From Symsagittifera roscoffensis (Eukaryota > Xenacoelomorpha > Acoela > Convolutidae): 64,000 nt of DNA. This document shows, one piece after another, positions 11,623 to 21,110 of the stretch. A model generated the notes under the pieces. The model was not told where the DNA came from. It worked only from the letters and a program-made list of their open reading frames with translations, and searched no databases. The position numbers and the translations under genes were made by a program. The DNA lies in NCBI RefSeq assembly GCF_963678635.1, contig NC_087063.1, positions 76,405,617 through 76,469,616 of the forward strand, given 5' to 3'. Position 1 is the stretch's first letter, and every line of letters begins with the position of its first letter.

Positions 11623-12354
11623 CTAGCTCACGATTTGGGACGCCATCAGTATCCGCCATCCGTTTCCCTCTGCAATCAGGACTAACAAGGCATAAACGAA
11701 TTGTAAAGCAGGTGGCATACTCGCGTAACCCGGCGATGACGCGAGTACCACTCTTGTATTCGATCCCAAACGGGTTGCCACCAGTTCCTGCACTTCATTC
11801 ATTGCTGCAAACAGCAACTGAATCGCCTCCCAGATATTCTTTGCTGTAGGCTCCCCGCTTCTCAGAGGCTCAAGCAGTTCCGCCGCGTGCAGGTGATCAT
11901 TCATTCCCGCGAACAACAAATGCTCCGGTTCACACGGTGTTTCTGACTTTATCGCTACGATCAGAGTCAACATTTGATTCAACTCCGCCCCTGGTAGTAG
12001 GTACACCAAGATTTCTGGCCAAAACAACTTCGGTGACGTCCCCTCAAAATCCGACCCCGCTACAATAATTGCTCTCGCCGCTCCAGGATCAGACCGATAA
12101 TAACTCGCTAACATCTTGGCCAGCCGTGAAGTTCAACAGGATCTTTCGTACCTTGGGTCTTCCGCAAGTTTCGCACCCATATAGGCTATATCAGGAAGTC
12201 CCATACTCCTTGGCTCAAGAAGCTTGTCCACCGCACTAAGCCGCGCGGGTATCACCACTCTGATCCTGGCCACACTAGTCCGATGCTTGGGTGGCTCCAC
12301 TATGAGGCCTGGACTTCCCAGCTCCTTGAGAGGTCTGTAATTGATTGGCCCCAT
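11623..12354 (-). pseudogene. Unidentified domain with a G-x-N-D-like motif, one in-frame stop
   Basis: The minus-strand frame 12354-11623 runs about 243 codons with one stop (TGA near 12133). It opens with MGPINYRPLKELGSPG and later contains IIVAGSDF, then EHLLFAGMNDHLHA, then TRVVLASSPGY. The spacing of GSD and GMND loosely recalls blocks I and III of SGNH hydrolases, but no clear D-x-x-H block follows, so this is only suggestive. It overlaps the end of the SGNH-like segment upstream with a one-base frame change, so both probably belonged to one polypeptide. Confidence 0.4.
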
Positions 12355-13292
12355 TATTGATCTCTGGGAATTCCCGTCAAGTCCGCCATCTCCAGTATCT
12401 TGACTCGAGAGAAATGCGCCTCATGGTCCTTAAGCCAGTCCACACAATTGTGATGGCTCAAGTCCTCATGTGACAACCTTCTGATACCCAAGGCCTCTGT
12501 CAACTCTTGTCGGCAGGCTAGATCCTCAAGATCCAGATCCTTCACTCGCTCCAGGTACCGGGTTCTGCTTGTTTCCCCCGGACCTTCCACCTTCTTCTTG
12601 CTGTCTACCACCACCACTGACGACACAAGAGAGCTCTGGGGTGTAGAAGGTTCCTCCTCGTCTCCTTCCATGGGTGTAGATCTCAACTGTCTGCTTCTGC
12701 TACTAGTTGAGCTTCCTCTCGAGTTGACCCTTCCCCCCAATCGATCAGTTACCGACCGGGCTCGGAAGAAGGGAGTTATCGGGGATGGACCAAAGGTGCA
12801 TTGCCCCCTCTCCAGTAGATCCGACTCAAGGAAATTTGTATGCCTCTGGAAGACGCCATTCAGTCACTCTGTGCCCATTGGCCTGTCGAAGTGAATACCA
12901 TCCGAGGATGCATCCTCCGGCGGGGAATCTTCCATCATTCTCGCCACATCAATCACTCTCATGGGCAGCACACTCCTCTGCTGGATTTTGCTGATTATCT
13001 CGTTGATGTTTCGCATCCTCTCGTTCATTTCCCTCGCATTTTGGTCCGCCATCATGTTATAGGGAACGGTGCAGATGGTGAGGATTGCTGGATCCAGGTA
13101 AATTCTTAGCTCCTCAAGAATGCAGCTCACTTTGTCCCGTAGCCTCATCATTTTTCTTGCCTCGCCCATGCACACGTCGTTGGTTCCCATCATCAACGTA
13201 ACCGTGTATGTCTTCCCATCTCGAGCATCTGCAGGGACGCCAACATCTGGGGCATCGCTGCGGCCGAGAAAATCAAGATTCCCACTCGCCAA
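12354..13292 (-). pseudogene. SGNH/GDSL-hydrolase-like domain plus linker, one in-frame stop
   Basis: One minus-strand frame stays open from 13292 to 12354 except for a single TGA near 12864. The first 142 codons show SGNH-family features: block III as TLMMGTNDV (G-x-N-D) and block V as SSDGIHFDR (D-x-x-H), which would carry the catalytic Asp and His. The GDS block with the nucleophile Ser is not visible, so the N-terminus is missing or lies in a lost frame. After the stop the frame continues into a Ser/Arg-rich linker and a Glu/Leu-rich helical part (DLDLEDLACRQELTEALGI). SGNH-type esterase domains are known in some retroelements (CR1-type LINEs, Ngaro-type DIRS elements), which fits the mobile-element setting, but I cannot assign the element. 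Confidence 0.55.
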
Positions 13293-13384
13293 TGGGCTTG
13301 GAGCCTTGTCAGGACTCAGACGAGACTATCCCCTAGTATCAAGCGTATCGTGCCTTCGGGTAATCTCGGTGAGAAACACAGATA

Positions 13385-13969
13385 TTATCCAGGAACTTGT
13401 GAAACTGAAGGAGGAAGCGCAGCCAGTCCTCTCAACCCTGGCCTCTGCCTGAATAGAAACTCCACGTTCTGATATTCTCTTTTAAAGTCTGCTTCCAGTT
13501 TCGTGTTGAAGCTCATGTCCGCTGTCATGCAGATTGTACTCGTCTTATCTGACAAAATTAAGTCGCTGTCTGTGATCAGGATGTTCTCTGAAGATTCATT
13601 CAGTATTTTGAATTTTGTCTTGAAATATCTTCCCATGGTAGGCTCAGCTTCCTTTTGATCCAGTTCCAACCCGTTAGTCTCTTATTTCCCTGAACTTCTT
13701 TACCATCAAATTTTTGGTGTGGGTAAGTCCTATCCCCCCACTCCCCGGACAAAAATGTTTATCGACGTCCCCGTCGATGGTGCTGGGTTCAAGTTATGCG
13801 GTGATGTTTCTAGCGGCCGTTCTGTGGCTGTCCAACCAAATAGTGGATTTCCTGTCTTCACATGTTTCATTGATGACACGTCGACTTGTTGGATGTTTTC
13901 GTCAGTCTCAAGATTATGCAACCCTTCCAGGTCTGTATTTTCCCTTCTTTCTATCTCGCTTTGTTCCAA
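13385..13969 (-). other. Short coding-like minus-strand frames, unassigned
   Basis: Two short frames (13969-13730 and 13669-13385) have coding-like codon use. The first is rich in Glu, Asp and Asn; the second contains ENILITDSDLILSDKTSTIC. They lie after the integrase remnant in reading direction and overlap the left 158-bp direct repeat. They may be the C-terminal end of the gypsy polyprotein or the lost N-terminus of the SGNH-like protein. Confidence 0.25.
13621..13778 (+). repeat. 158-bp direct repeat, left copy
   Basis: This stretch matches 15000-15157 at most positions, sharing GGTGTGGGTAAGTCCTA, CCCCACTCCCCGGACAAAAA and TTATCGACGTCCCCGT. The two copies bracket the gypsy pol remnant and the right copy abuts the Penelope-like element. 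They may be fragments of terminal repeats of one of these elements. Confidence 0.75.
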
Positions 13970-14138
13970 GTCTACTTCTCGTTCCGGTACTGAGTAGCCT
14001 TCCTGTAAGCAATGCTCGCTGTCGTTGATGATCTGCCTCGCTTATATCATCTGGTTGTATCTTCTTATCTTTCCTATCTGTGCGCCGTGTTCCTTCTACA
14101 GAGCTCGTTCAATTCTTGTTGTCTCCTGACCGCTTAAT

Positions 14139-14990
14139 TCACGTACGCCTGCGGCGACGTCTTCTTCCCTTCGTATTCCGTAAGAAGAATGTCAAGGGCA
14201 AGGCTCTCTCCCTGCCAGTCAACATCATGGAAGGAATGATCCCTGTTGTTGAGTGCTGCGTGCTGTTATACGCCCCTACCACTTTTGACAGATATTTGTC
14301 CCAATCTGTCATGTAACTCGAGCAATATACCCTGAGCATGTTCACCAGAGTTCTGTTCTGCCTCTGCACTAATCCGTTCGTTTGAGGATGGTAGGTTGTT
14401 GAATGCGCTTGAGCAATATGCGATCTCCTCATCAGTTCTTTTGTCAAGTCCCCCACAAGGGCTTTCCCATTGTCCGACTGGAATGTCATCGGACAACCAT
14501 ATCGCGATATCCAGTGCGTTATCAAATGATCACAAGTCTCTTCCGCTGAGGCCGTCTGACATGGTACCGCTTCTGTCAGTTTCGTGAAGTGGTCTATACT
14601 TACCAGTATCTGATTGTATCCCGAGTCCGTCATGCAGATCTTCTGATGGTCTATCTGCACGACCGCGTTAAATTCCGAGCTTTCCGCCGTTTCATGTGGG
14701 AACTTTCCGTTCCATTCCTGTTCTTGGTGAATTATTCCAGAGATCGCAACCACCGATGCATCCGTGCCCAGCACGTACATTCTCTTTTCTGTGGGCATCC
14801 CAACACTGGTGCTTCGAACAACTCCGTTTTTATTCTTTGAAATGATTCCTCTGCTGCGTTATTCCACGTGAATTTCTTACCCTTGCACCTCATGAGTTGT
14901 TGCATATATTTTGTCTGCGTAGCCCTTGATGAACTCCCTGTAGTAGTTTGCGAAACGTAAGAAGCTAATCAACTGGTGTTTGTTTTTGGC
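14139..14990 (-). pseudogene. Ty3/gypsy pol remnant: RT end, RNase H start, integrase
   Basis: On the minus strand, about 14990-14800 encodes in broken frames the RT-RNase H connection (LRFANYYREFIKGYADKIY). The frame from 14798 begins with the RNase H entry motif (YVLGTDASVVAISGIIHQEQ). It then jumps straight into the integrase core, so the middle of RNase H and the zinc-finger part of integrase are deleted. The core keeps the first Asp region (SIDHFTKLTEAVPC), the second (FQSDNGKALVG) and the typical YHPQTNGL stretch. The usual catalytic Glu after it is Gln (GLVQRQNRT), a single-base change. The tail ends in a poly-Arg frame at 14139, typical of slippage. This retrotransposon copy could not be functional. 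Confidence 0.85.
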
Positions 14991-14999
14991 GATAGATTT

Positions 15000-15157
15000 C
15001 CTGAAATTGCTTCCTATGATAGGCTCAGCTTCCTCTTATCCAGTTCCAACCCCATAGTCTCTCTTATTTACCTGAGCTTCTTTATCATCAAATTTTTGGT
15101 GTGGGTAAGTCCTACCCCCACTCCCCGGACAAAAACCTTTATCGACGTCCCCGTGGA
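15000..15157 (+). repeat. 158-bp direct repeat, right copy
   Basis: Partner of 13621-13778 and in the same orientation. It ends 80 bp before the open reading frame of the Penelope-like element and borders the RT-end side of the gypsy remnant. Confidence 0.75.
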
Positions 15158-15168
15158 TGAATATTTAT

Positions 15169-15208
15169 AGCGTTTTTATGGCCCATCCAGGAGCGCCATA
15201 AAAACACT
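15169..15208. other. Hairpin just upstream of the Penelope-like RT
   Basis: AGCGTTTTTATGGC (15169-15182) pairs with GCCATAAAAACACT (15195-15208), leaving a 12-base loop and one mismatch. It lies between the direct repeat and the RT frame. Penelope-like elements often carry structured, ribozyme-bearing terminal repeats, but I see no hammerhead core here. Confidence 0.5.
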
Positions 15209-15236
15209 ATGTACCAGTCGCCTACTTAAGTCACAT

Positions 15237-16409
15237 TTGAGGTTAAAGAAAAATAGGCCCTATAAACATTGGTTTAAGAGTCAGGGACACTATCTCTTGT
15301 GTTTTTATACCTCCAAAGATAATGGGTTGCTGGCTGTGCCTTTTGATAAGGGGGTTGGTTTTTGCATAATGAGGAAACAAACATATGAATCAAAGCTGGA
15401 ATCCTTGTTGCAATCTGCTCAGTTTGTGAAAAAAGATGCAACCACTGATGAGGTGATACTGAAAATTGAGAAAGAACTTAACAAAGAGTTACTAGCCATG
15501 AACAAAAGAGACGAGATAAGTGATCAGTTATATTCTAAGATACGATCAACAGGGGGGCAACCCGCCCGTTTGTACGGTTTAGCTAAGGTACACAAGGATG
15601 AGACACCCCTACGACCTGTACTATCACTTCCCGGCAGCTCGTATGAGAATCTTAACAAAATGCTTGCGAAGTTTTTTGACAACATCGATGGAGCAAATAT
15701 AGAAACCAATACTAAAGAGGCTAGAGAAAAAATAGAAAACATTGCTCTACATCCGGATGAAACCATAATATCTCTTGATGTGAAAAGTTTGTACACCAAC
15801 GTTCCCCTGAAGGAGGCAATTGAAATTGCTTTACAGAGGCTGTACAGCCAGGAGTCTCCTCCTGAAATTCAAAGAGCAGCCATGAAAAGGCTTTTGAATA
15901 TGGCGGTCAGCAAAGTATATTTCAAGTGTAATGATTCATGGTATGTACAAGTTGATGGTTTAGCAATGGGAGCGTCCCTCGCTGTAATTCTGGCAAACTT
16001 ATGGCTGAAAGAATACGAATTTGCTCTACGACAACAAATACCGGTGGGAACGGGGGTACAGCAAATTAATGACAAAAACGGCTTGTGCCCATGTTGCAGC
16101 AGGAATGTCACATATAGATCAAAGGGGGTTGAATGCGAGAGTTGCCGAAACTGGTATCATCTAAAATGCGGAAAAATATCCGATGACGTATACGCATCAA
16201 TAACCGAGATAGTCTGGTACTGTGAAAGCTGCTGCCGAGCTAAGAACAAGGAGAAGGATACTCCCCAGGTGAAATTGTTCCTCAGGTATGTGGATGACAT
16301 TGTTAGAACAGTCAGAGGGGAGCCGAGTTGTCTTCTCGATGCCGCCAATTCTCTTCATCCAAATTTGCAGTTCACTCTAGAATCGGAGACGGATCAACCC
16401 TTTCCCTGA
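15237..16409 (+). CDS. Penelope-like reverse transcriptase with an inserted PHD finger (truncated)
   Basis: The open frame covers 390 codons. Residues 30-50 match the Penelope-type start (PFDKGVGFCIMRKQTY, like the ADKG-x-VVVM region), and 113-130 carry RLYGLAKVHKD followed by RPVLS. RT motif A is SLDVKSLYTNVPL with the catalytic Asp at 181; motif B is GLAMGASLAVILANLWL (241-257); motif C is YVDD at 351-354. Between B and C lies a complete Cys4-His-Cys3 PHD finger: C284, C287, C300, C303, H308, C311, C329, C332, with the typical WYH and WYC contexts. The frame stops after LHPNLQFTLES, before the thumb and any GIY-YIG endonuclease, so this copy is 3'-truncated. The first base triplet is TTG; no ATG start is evident. 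RT motifs are intact but the copy is unlikely to be autonomous. Confidence 0.85.
   Translation: MRLKKNRPYKHWFKSQGHYLLCFYTSKDNGLLAVPFDKGVGFCIMRKQTYESKLESLLQSAQFVKKDATTDEVILKIEKELNKELLAMNKRDEISDQLYSKIRSTGGQPARLYGLAKVHKDETPLRPVLSLPGSSYENLNKMLAKFFDNIDGANIETNTKEAREKIENIALHPDETIISLDVKSLYTNVPLKEAIEIALQRLYSQESPPEIQRAAMKRLLNMAVSKVYFKCNDSWYVQVDGLAMGASLAVILANLWLKEYEFALRQQIPVGTGVQQINDKNGLCPCCSRNVTYRSKGVECESCRNWYHLKCGKISDDVYASITEIVWYCESCCRAKNKEKDTPQVKLFLRYVDDIVRTVRGEPSCLLDAANSLHPNLQFTLESETDQPFP
16086..16232 (+). other. PHD zinc finger inside the RT domain
   Basis: Codons 284-332 of the RT frame hold the PHD consensus C-x2-C, C-x2-C, H-x2-C, C-x2-C, with CRNWYHLKC and VWYCESC. PHD fingers usually bind histone H3 tails. 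Here the domain interrupts the palm between motif B (ends about residue 257) and YVDD (351). The finger stays in frame, without stops, flanked by VGTGVQQIN and AKNKEKDTPQVKLF, so it is part of the protein and not a later chance insertion. Confidence 0.85.
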
Positions 16410-16904
16410 AATCCTAGCTTCTCATATCCTGAAAATGAATAAGATTTTAGTAGTTGCAAAATTTCAAGGTCAAGAGGTGTCTTTATTTTCGAACGAAATT
16501 TCAAAAATTACTTCGTCACCGCAAATTGATTCTTTGCAACCAATTTTCTCACTCAACTGCTACCAATTAAAATTCGTTGCTGCCATGCCTTTCATTCCAT
16601 TCTGTTCAAATGTCACAAATTCCAGAATCGAAAAATTTGGCTAACAGAATTTTTTGAAATTATTTTCACTATTAGCATCAAATCGAAATTGTAAACACAA
16701 TAAGTTCAAATCAGCCCAGAAATTTAGGCTAAGTCTGTAAAAGTTCAAATCATTTTCGCATAATTTAAGTTTTAATTGCGATGTTTTGTTTTGGTTGATT
16801 AATTTTTAGACTTTCACCAAGCAGCACTAAATTTGCCTAAAAATATGCCATTTAAATCTAAATTAAAAATTAATTCATTGTGTACAGGTTTTGAGTTCCA
16901 GAAG

Positions 16905-17710
16905 TTTTGGCCGATTTTTGTTGCTATTTGATTTTTTTATTTTGTTCATTAAAAACCTTTGGTAGTTTTTTTTAATATTGGGAGGAGCTTTGGATTCGTG
17001 TTTTTTAGTTTTTTCATTTTTTTTCACGCAAAATCAGGTGGCATAAAGAATTAGCGTACTGGGTCGAGTGATATATCATATAAAAGACATGTAAGCCGTG
17101 ATTTGAACGACAAGTCCTGAAAAGTTAGTTGTTGGAATTTTTAGCGCCATCTTTGAAATCAAAAATTTGAAAAAATTTCTGAAAAAAAAACTTGTTTCAA
17201 AAAATTTACTTACGATTTTTTTTTCAGTTTTTCTTGTAATTTTTCCTTGAAAACTGTTTTCCAGTTTGCACATTTTACTATAACTGTCGAATATGTCCAA
17301 GTTTTATTTTTTGTTTAGATCTGTTCTAAAATTTTTCAAAAAAAGTGTCCCAGTGTCGAAAGAAACATGTTTGAAAATTTTCATTTTTTGTCTAATTTCG
17401 AGCGAGAACGCAGGTTTATTTATGCTCAATATAGGCCGATTTCAAAGTTTGTTTATGTCTTATTTTTTACTCTAGTAAAGTTAGTACTCTAGTAAAGCTA
17501 GTAAAGTTTGTTTTTAATTTGCAGTCATTTTTCCAAAAACTAATGTTTACTATGGCTGTCGAAATGCCTGTTTCAGTTTTTCGTTCAGGCATTTTCATCT
17601 CACCACGCAGAAAACAGCTCTAGTTTCAATTTTTTCTTTTGTATTTTTTGAAGACCATGATCGGAACGTTATGTGCTACTTGAACAGTAACCGACTATCC
17701 TTGTTAGCGT
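16905..17710 (+). repeat. Dispersed repeat family A, copy 1
   Basis: The family is defined by an ordered set of shared phrases: CACGCAAAATCAGG, GATATATCATATAAAA, a GTGATTTGAACGAC-like stretch, CAGTTTGC near TTTTACTAT-AACTGTCGAAT, a TCACACCACGC-AAA stretch, then GTCGGAAC-GTGCTACTT and CAGTAACCGACTATCCTTGTT. All are present here in order. It is a non-coding mobile element of roughly 500-800 bp. Confidence 0.7.
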
Positions 17711-17994
17711 TTTAAAAGCATTTTCTAATTTTTCTAAGGGTGCAGGTGTTTTTGTTCAACAAGTTTTTTGCAATTTAAAATTGTTTTTGAAGGTTGTTTT
17801 TGTTCCAATTTTTGATTGGAACAAAAAATGATTTGTTTTTACTATCGCAAGTTTTTACTTAGATTATTCATTTTTGTATCGCAAGTGGGGCGAAGCTCAG
17901 CTTTTCCTCTAGGTTACACTTGCGAGAGCTACTGTTCTTGTAAATCTGTAAGAAATAGTTTGTGAAGTTGCTTCATAAATGAACTTAAGCATTT

Positions 17995-18560
17995 TCGACC
18001 CTCCTTCCAACTTGGCCTAGAGGTAACACGGTTGCCTTTGTACCCTAAGTTCCTTGGCTTGGGCCCGCGTCGGGCTTAGTTTTCAGTTCATTATGTATGA
18101 AACGGAAAAAAATTCCGGGAAAATAGAAATATCGCGGAGTTTCGTTTCGCTGCCTACGATTTGTCGAGCTAGTTGCCACGTGGGGATTTTGACTTGAGCT
18201 GTCAGCAATTTGTAACGTATATGCAAGAGTTTTGAATTTAATTGTTTAATTTGTAAAATTAATAGCCCTGACGTTGTCTATTTTCCTTGGTTTTTCCTTT
18301 TAGTTTTTTTTTTCACATCGGTCTAAATGGCTTTGTCTTATGTTTTATCGACTTGGTTACCTTCTTTTGTGGTGCAAAAGTTCAGGCAAAAGTTCAGGTA
18401 GGGCTTGTTGCCAGATTCCAGAGTTATATTGTTCTAAAAACAATTTTGGCAACAATTTTATACGCCCTTTTTTGTTTTGGGCGTACTGGGCGTCTACCCA
18501 CTTGTTTGTCGGCTAAGTGACCGCTCGGAAAATTTTGAAAGGTTGTTTCTTTATTGCTAG
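17995..18560 (+). repeat. Dispersed repeat family B with tRNA-like head, copy 1
   Basis: The head contains a good polymerase III box A (TGGCCTAGAGG at 18015) and, about 43 bases on, a weaker box B (GGCTTGGGCCC). That spacing is right for a tRNA. The body shares a series of phrases with 21790-22330: TGTATGAAA, a TTTTTTTTTC run, TTATGTTTTATCGACTTGG versus TTATGGTTTACCGGCGTCA, TTTTGTGGTG, and CGGCTAAGTGACCGCTCG versus CGGCTTAGTGGCAGCTCG. It looks like a tRNA-derived SINE or a composite of one. Confidence 0.6.
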
Positions 18561-18999
18561 TGATTGTTTTCCGGCTGTTTTTCTAAATTTGTATTCATTT
18601 TATTTTCTGATCACTTGCTTCCGTATTTTTCCGTATAATTACCTACTAACATTGATTAGTTTTCAGAAAAAAAATGTTGTTTTTAATTAGAGTTGAGAGT
18701 TGTTTTTAATTAAAATTTTTTAAAAAAATTTCTGCGGGAGCAATAAAAGACAGGGCACAAAATTAAAGTACGATGTTGGTAAGCCTTACTGTGAAAAAGC
18801 CTTTCTGTTGGTAAGCCAGTACTGCGAAAAACTCAGTCAATAATATGGTCTGCGCTCTTTTTTGTTGCATGCTAAGTAACCATCAGTGTTTTTGGTTGTC
18901 CTGATACACTTCAAACAAGCCCTTCTCTTCAAAATTAATTAAAAATTCTCTCTCCGATGGCGGAGCGATGAAGATTACATGGCAAACAAACAAACAAAG

Positions 19000-19620
19000 C
19001 ATGGACGGCACGACAACTGAGTTGTTGATTTCATTTCAGCTTGGAAGGCTCAGTGGCGCACACCTGCGGATAAACGACAAAGAGGCCTCGCCGAATATTC
19101 CCAAGTGAGGAATATTCACAGTAGCGCATAATATTAATGCTCCACTTCCCCTTAACATACTCAGCATGAGTTATGGCTCTAGTGCTCCTTGAAAAGGGAA
19201 AGAAAAAGTGGTAACTGGTAACTACTACTGTTGCAGATTCCTTGTTATTGGTGACATAATAAACAGCGGGTTGGTTATAAAGAAAGGCAAGTAACTAGTA
19301 GTTCTTTCTATGTCTCAGGCAAATGTGCCCAAGAGCTGAGAGTGAATTTCTGAGTTCCAGTTAGTTCCCCTTTAATGTCTACTTTGGCTATAAATCCCGC
19401 TATTATTCCACACATTTCCCCAGATCTGAAGCGCTTAGGCCAACTGTAAATGGGAAAACGCACCGCCAAAATACCCAGTGCTTATTACCTGCGGTTTTAC
19501 CTCGCAAGGAGTTATAGCCCAGTCCGGTCGTCTTAAAGCGAATTCACTATACAGCAGAGCTGTTAAACAACGCCAGTTAAGTTGGTGACTTTTTGTTTAT
19601 TCTTCATTATAGAATTGCCG
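19000..19620. other. G+C-richer unexplained segment
   Basis: This segment stands out from its AT-rich surroundings by higher G+C and higher complexity (for example GGCTCAGTGGCGCACACCTG and GAGGCCTCGCCGAATATTCC). It includes a short inverted pair GAATATTCCC / GGAATATTC at about 19095-19115. No reading frame of use is present. A non-coding RNA gene or an old element are both possible; I cannot tell. Confidence 0.3.
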
Positions 19621-19923
19621 GCTGCTAACTGATATAGAAGGAAGGTCTTTCCCCTTCTGAGTAGGATGAGTATTATTGAGATTATATTTCAAATCAGGTG
19701 CATCGAAGCGGCCTTCCAATTTTATTTTTTTGCGAGGTCTGCGCCCTTTCCATTATTATCTTTTATTTGTATTGACATATTTGTGATATCTGATTTTCAT
19801 TGAAATCATCGTTTTGTATTTCAGGCGTATTGTATTTTTTTCTCGTAGTATAAGGTAGAATAGGTGAATGCGGAATATCTTTATCAAGTTTTTTCGCTAA
19901 TGAAAATCTGCTTTTATTGATTC

Positions 19924-20034
19924 TTCTTTTTTGTAGATATACAGTATGTTCCAAAAAAGCGAGAAAGGTATTTTTGATTGTTCTTTTTCGTAGATATACA
20001 GTATGTTCCAAAAAAGCGTGAAACGTATTTTTCT
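19924..20034 (+). repeat. 57-bp tandem duplication with mariner-like terminal sequence
   Basis: Two copies of a 57-bp unit start at 19924 and 19981. Both contain GTAGATATACAGTATGTTCC followed by AAAAAAGCG and a GAAA-GTATTTTT stretch. The phrase TACAGTATGTTCCAAAA resembles the ends of Tc1/mariner elements, so this may be a nested pair of MITE ends. Confidence 0.7.
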
Positions 20035-20135
20035 GACTAATTGGATGAAAATTTTGAGAGTTTAAGATGTCGATTGATGTGATAACGAGTCCAAAAAATT
20101 GAAGTTATTTTCTCCGCTCTTAAAAACTGTACGAT

Positions 20136-20539
20136 CAGGGTTACCAACTGGTCTGTATTATAGTGACCGGTCACTATTAGTCTCTACAAACTCTCTACTT
20201 TTTAACTGGTCACTATTTTTGTTTATAGTCAGCAGTACATCAAAACTCCTGAGGTCCCCCCTTTGAACTATTTTTAGATATCCATTTTTGGCTGACGAAC
20301 CCCAAAATTTTTCTTAAGGCGTATTTGGCGCCAATTTATACTAGTTTTGAGGGGAGAGCGCACGCCAGAAAAAACGCTTTTTTGGCCTGCTTTTTTCAAA
20401 ATTTTGCCTGCAGCGCTGAAAATTGGGCGAAACCAGGGTCTTTTTACTTCTTTGGGAACTTATTTTTTGTTCATTTTGAGATGATTTTGGTATATTTTGA
20501 TTAAGTCACTACTTTTTCGGCGACCAGTTGGTAAACCTG
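20136..20539. mobile_element. 404-bp hAT-type MITE with perfect 8-bp target-site duplication
   Basis: The left end reads CAGGGTTACCAACTGGTC and the right end is its inverted complement with one change (GACCAGTTGGTAAACCTG). The element is bordered on both sides by TGTACGAT (20128-20135 and 20540-20547). An 8-bp target duplication and a CAGGG-type terminus are hallmarks of hAT transposons. The inside has no coding frame, so movement would need a transposase supplied elsewhere. Confidence 0.9.
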
Positions 20540-21039
20540 TGTACGATGCTCAGCTTTGAATCTAACTTTCTAGAAACCTTCAAACTATAATAACACCAAA
20601 ACTACTGAATGATAGATGCTAGTTCTATTATTTATTCGTTCATTGGGTATTTGATGTTCTTGCCTATCATGTTTTTCTTTCTGATAAGCTTGTTTTGCCT
20701 TTTGCCTTCAGTTCTCTATTTGGACTAGTTTGTTGTTGTTTTTGGCTCAGTTACTTTGCTTAGTTTCTTTTTGAACTCGAATTTTGGTCAAATTGAATCA
20801 GCGAGTTTATTTTGGCAGAAAATCTATCAAAAATGGAAATGGAACAAGCTATTTTATAGTTTTGATCGCGCACTGAAGATTTGTTTGATCCATTTTTTTC
20901 ATAAATGATGTAATAATTACTCATTCGGGCAAAAAGCTGAGGTCGCATGGTCCATATTAATTCTAATTGATCAGTTTTATTGCAAGATTTTCCTTATAAG
21001 AAATGAAAAAGCAGTTTACCTAATTTGTAATTTTTAAAT

Positions 21040-21110
21040 TTTTGTTCACATTTTCTTAGTTTGGAAGAAACTTCAGCGAATATTATGCAGCCCATGCATC
21101 AAAATTGACT
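21040..21110 (+). repeat. Duplicated 65-bp segment, copy 1
   Basis: The run from ATTTTTAAATTTTTGTTCAC through CCCATGCATCAAAATTG recurs at 21597-21690 with a single substitution. The second copy adds a small tandem repeat of CCCATGCATCAAAATT. Confidence 0.8.
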
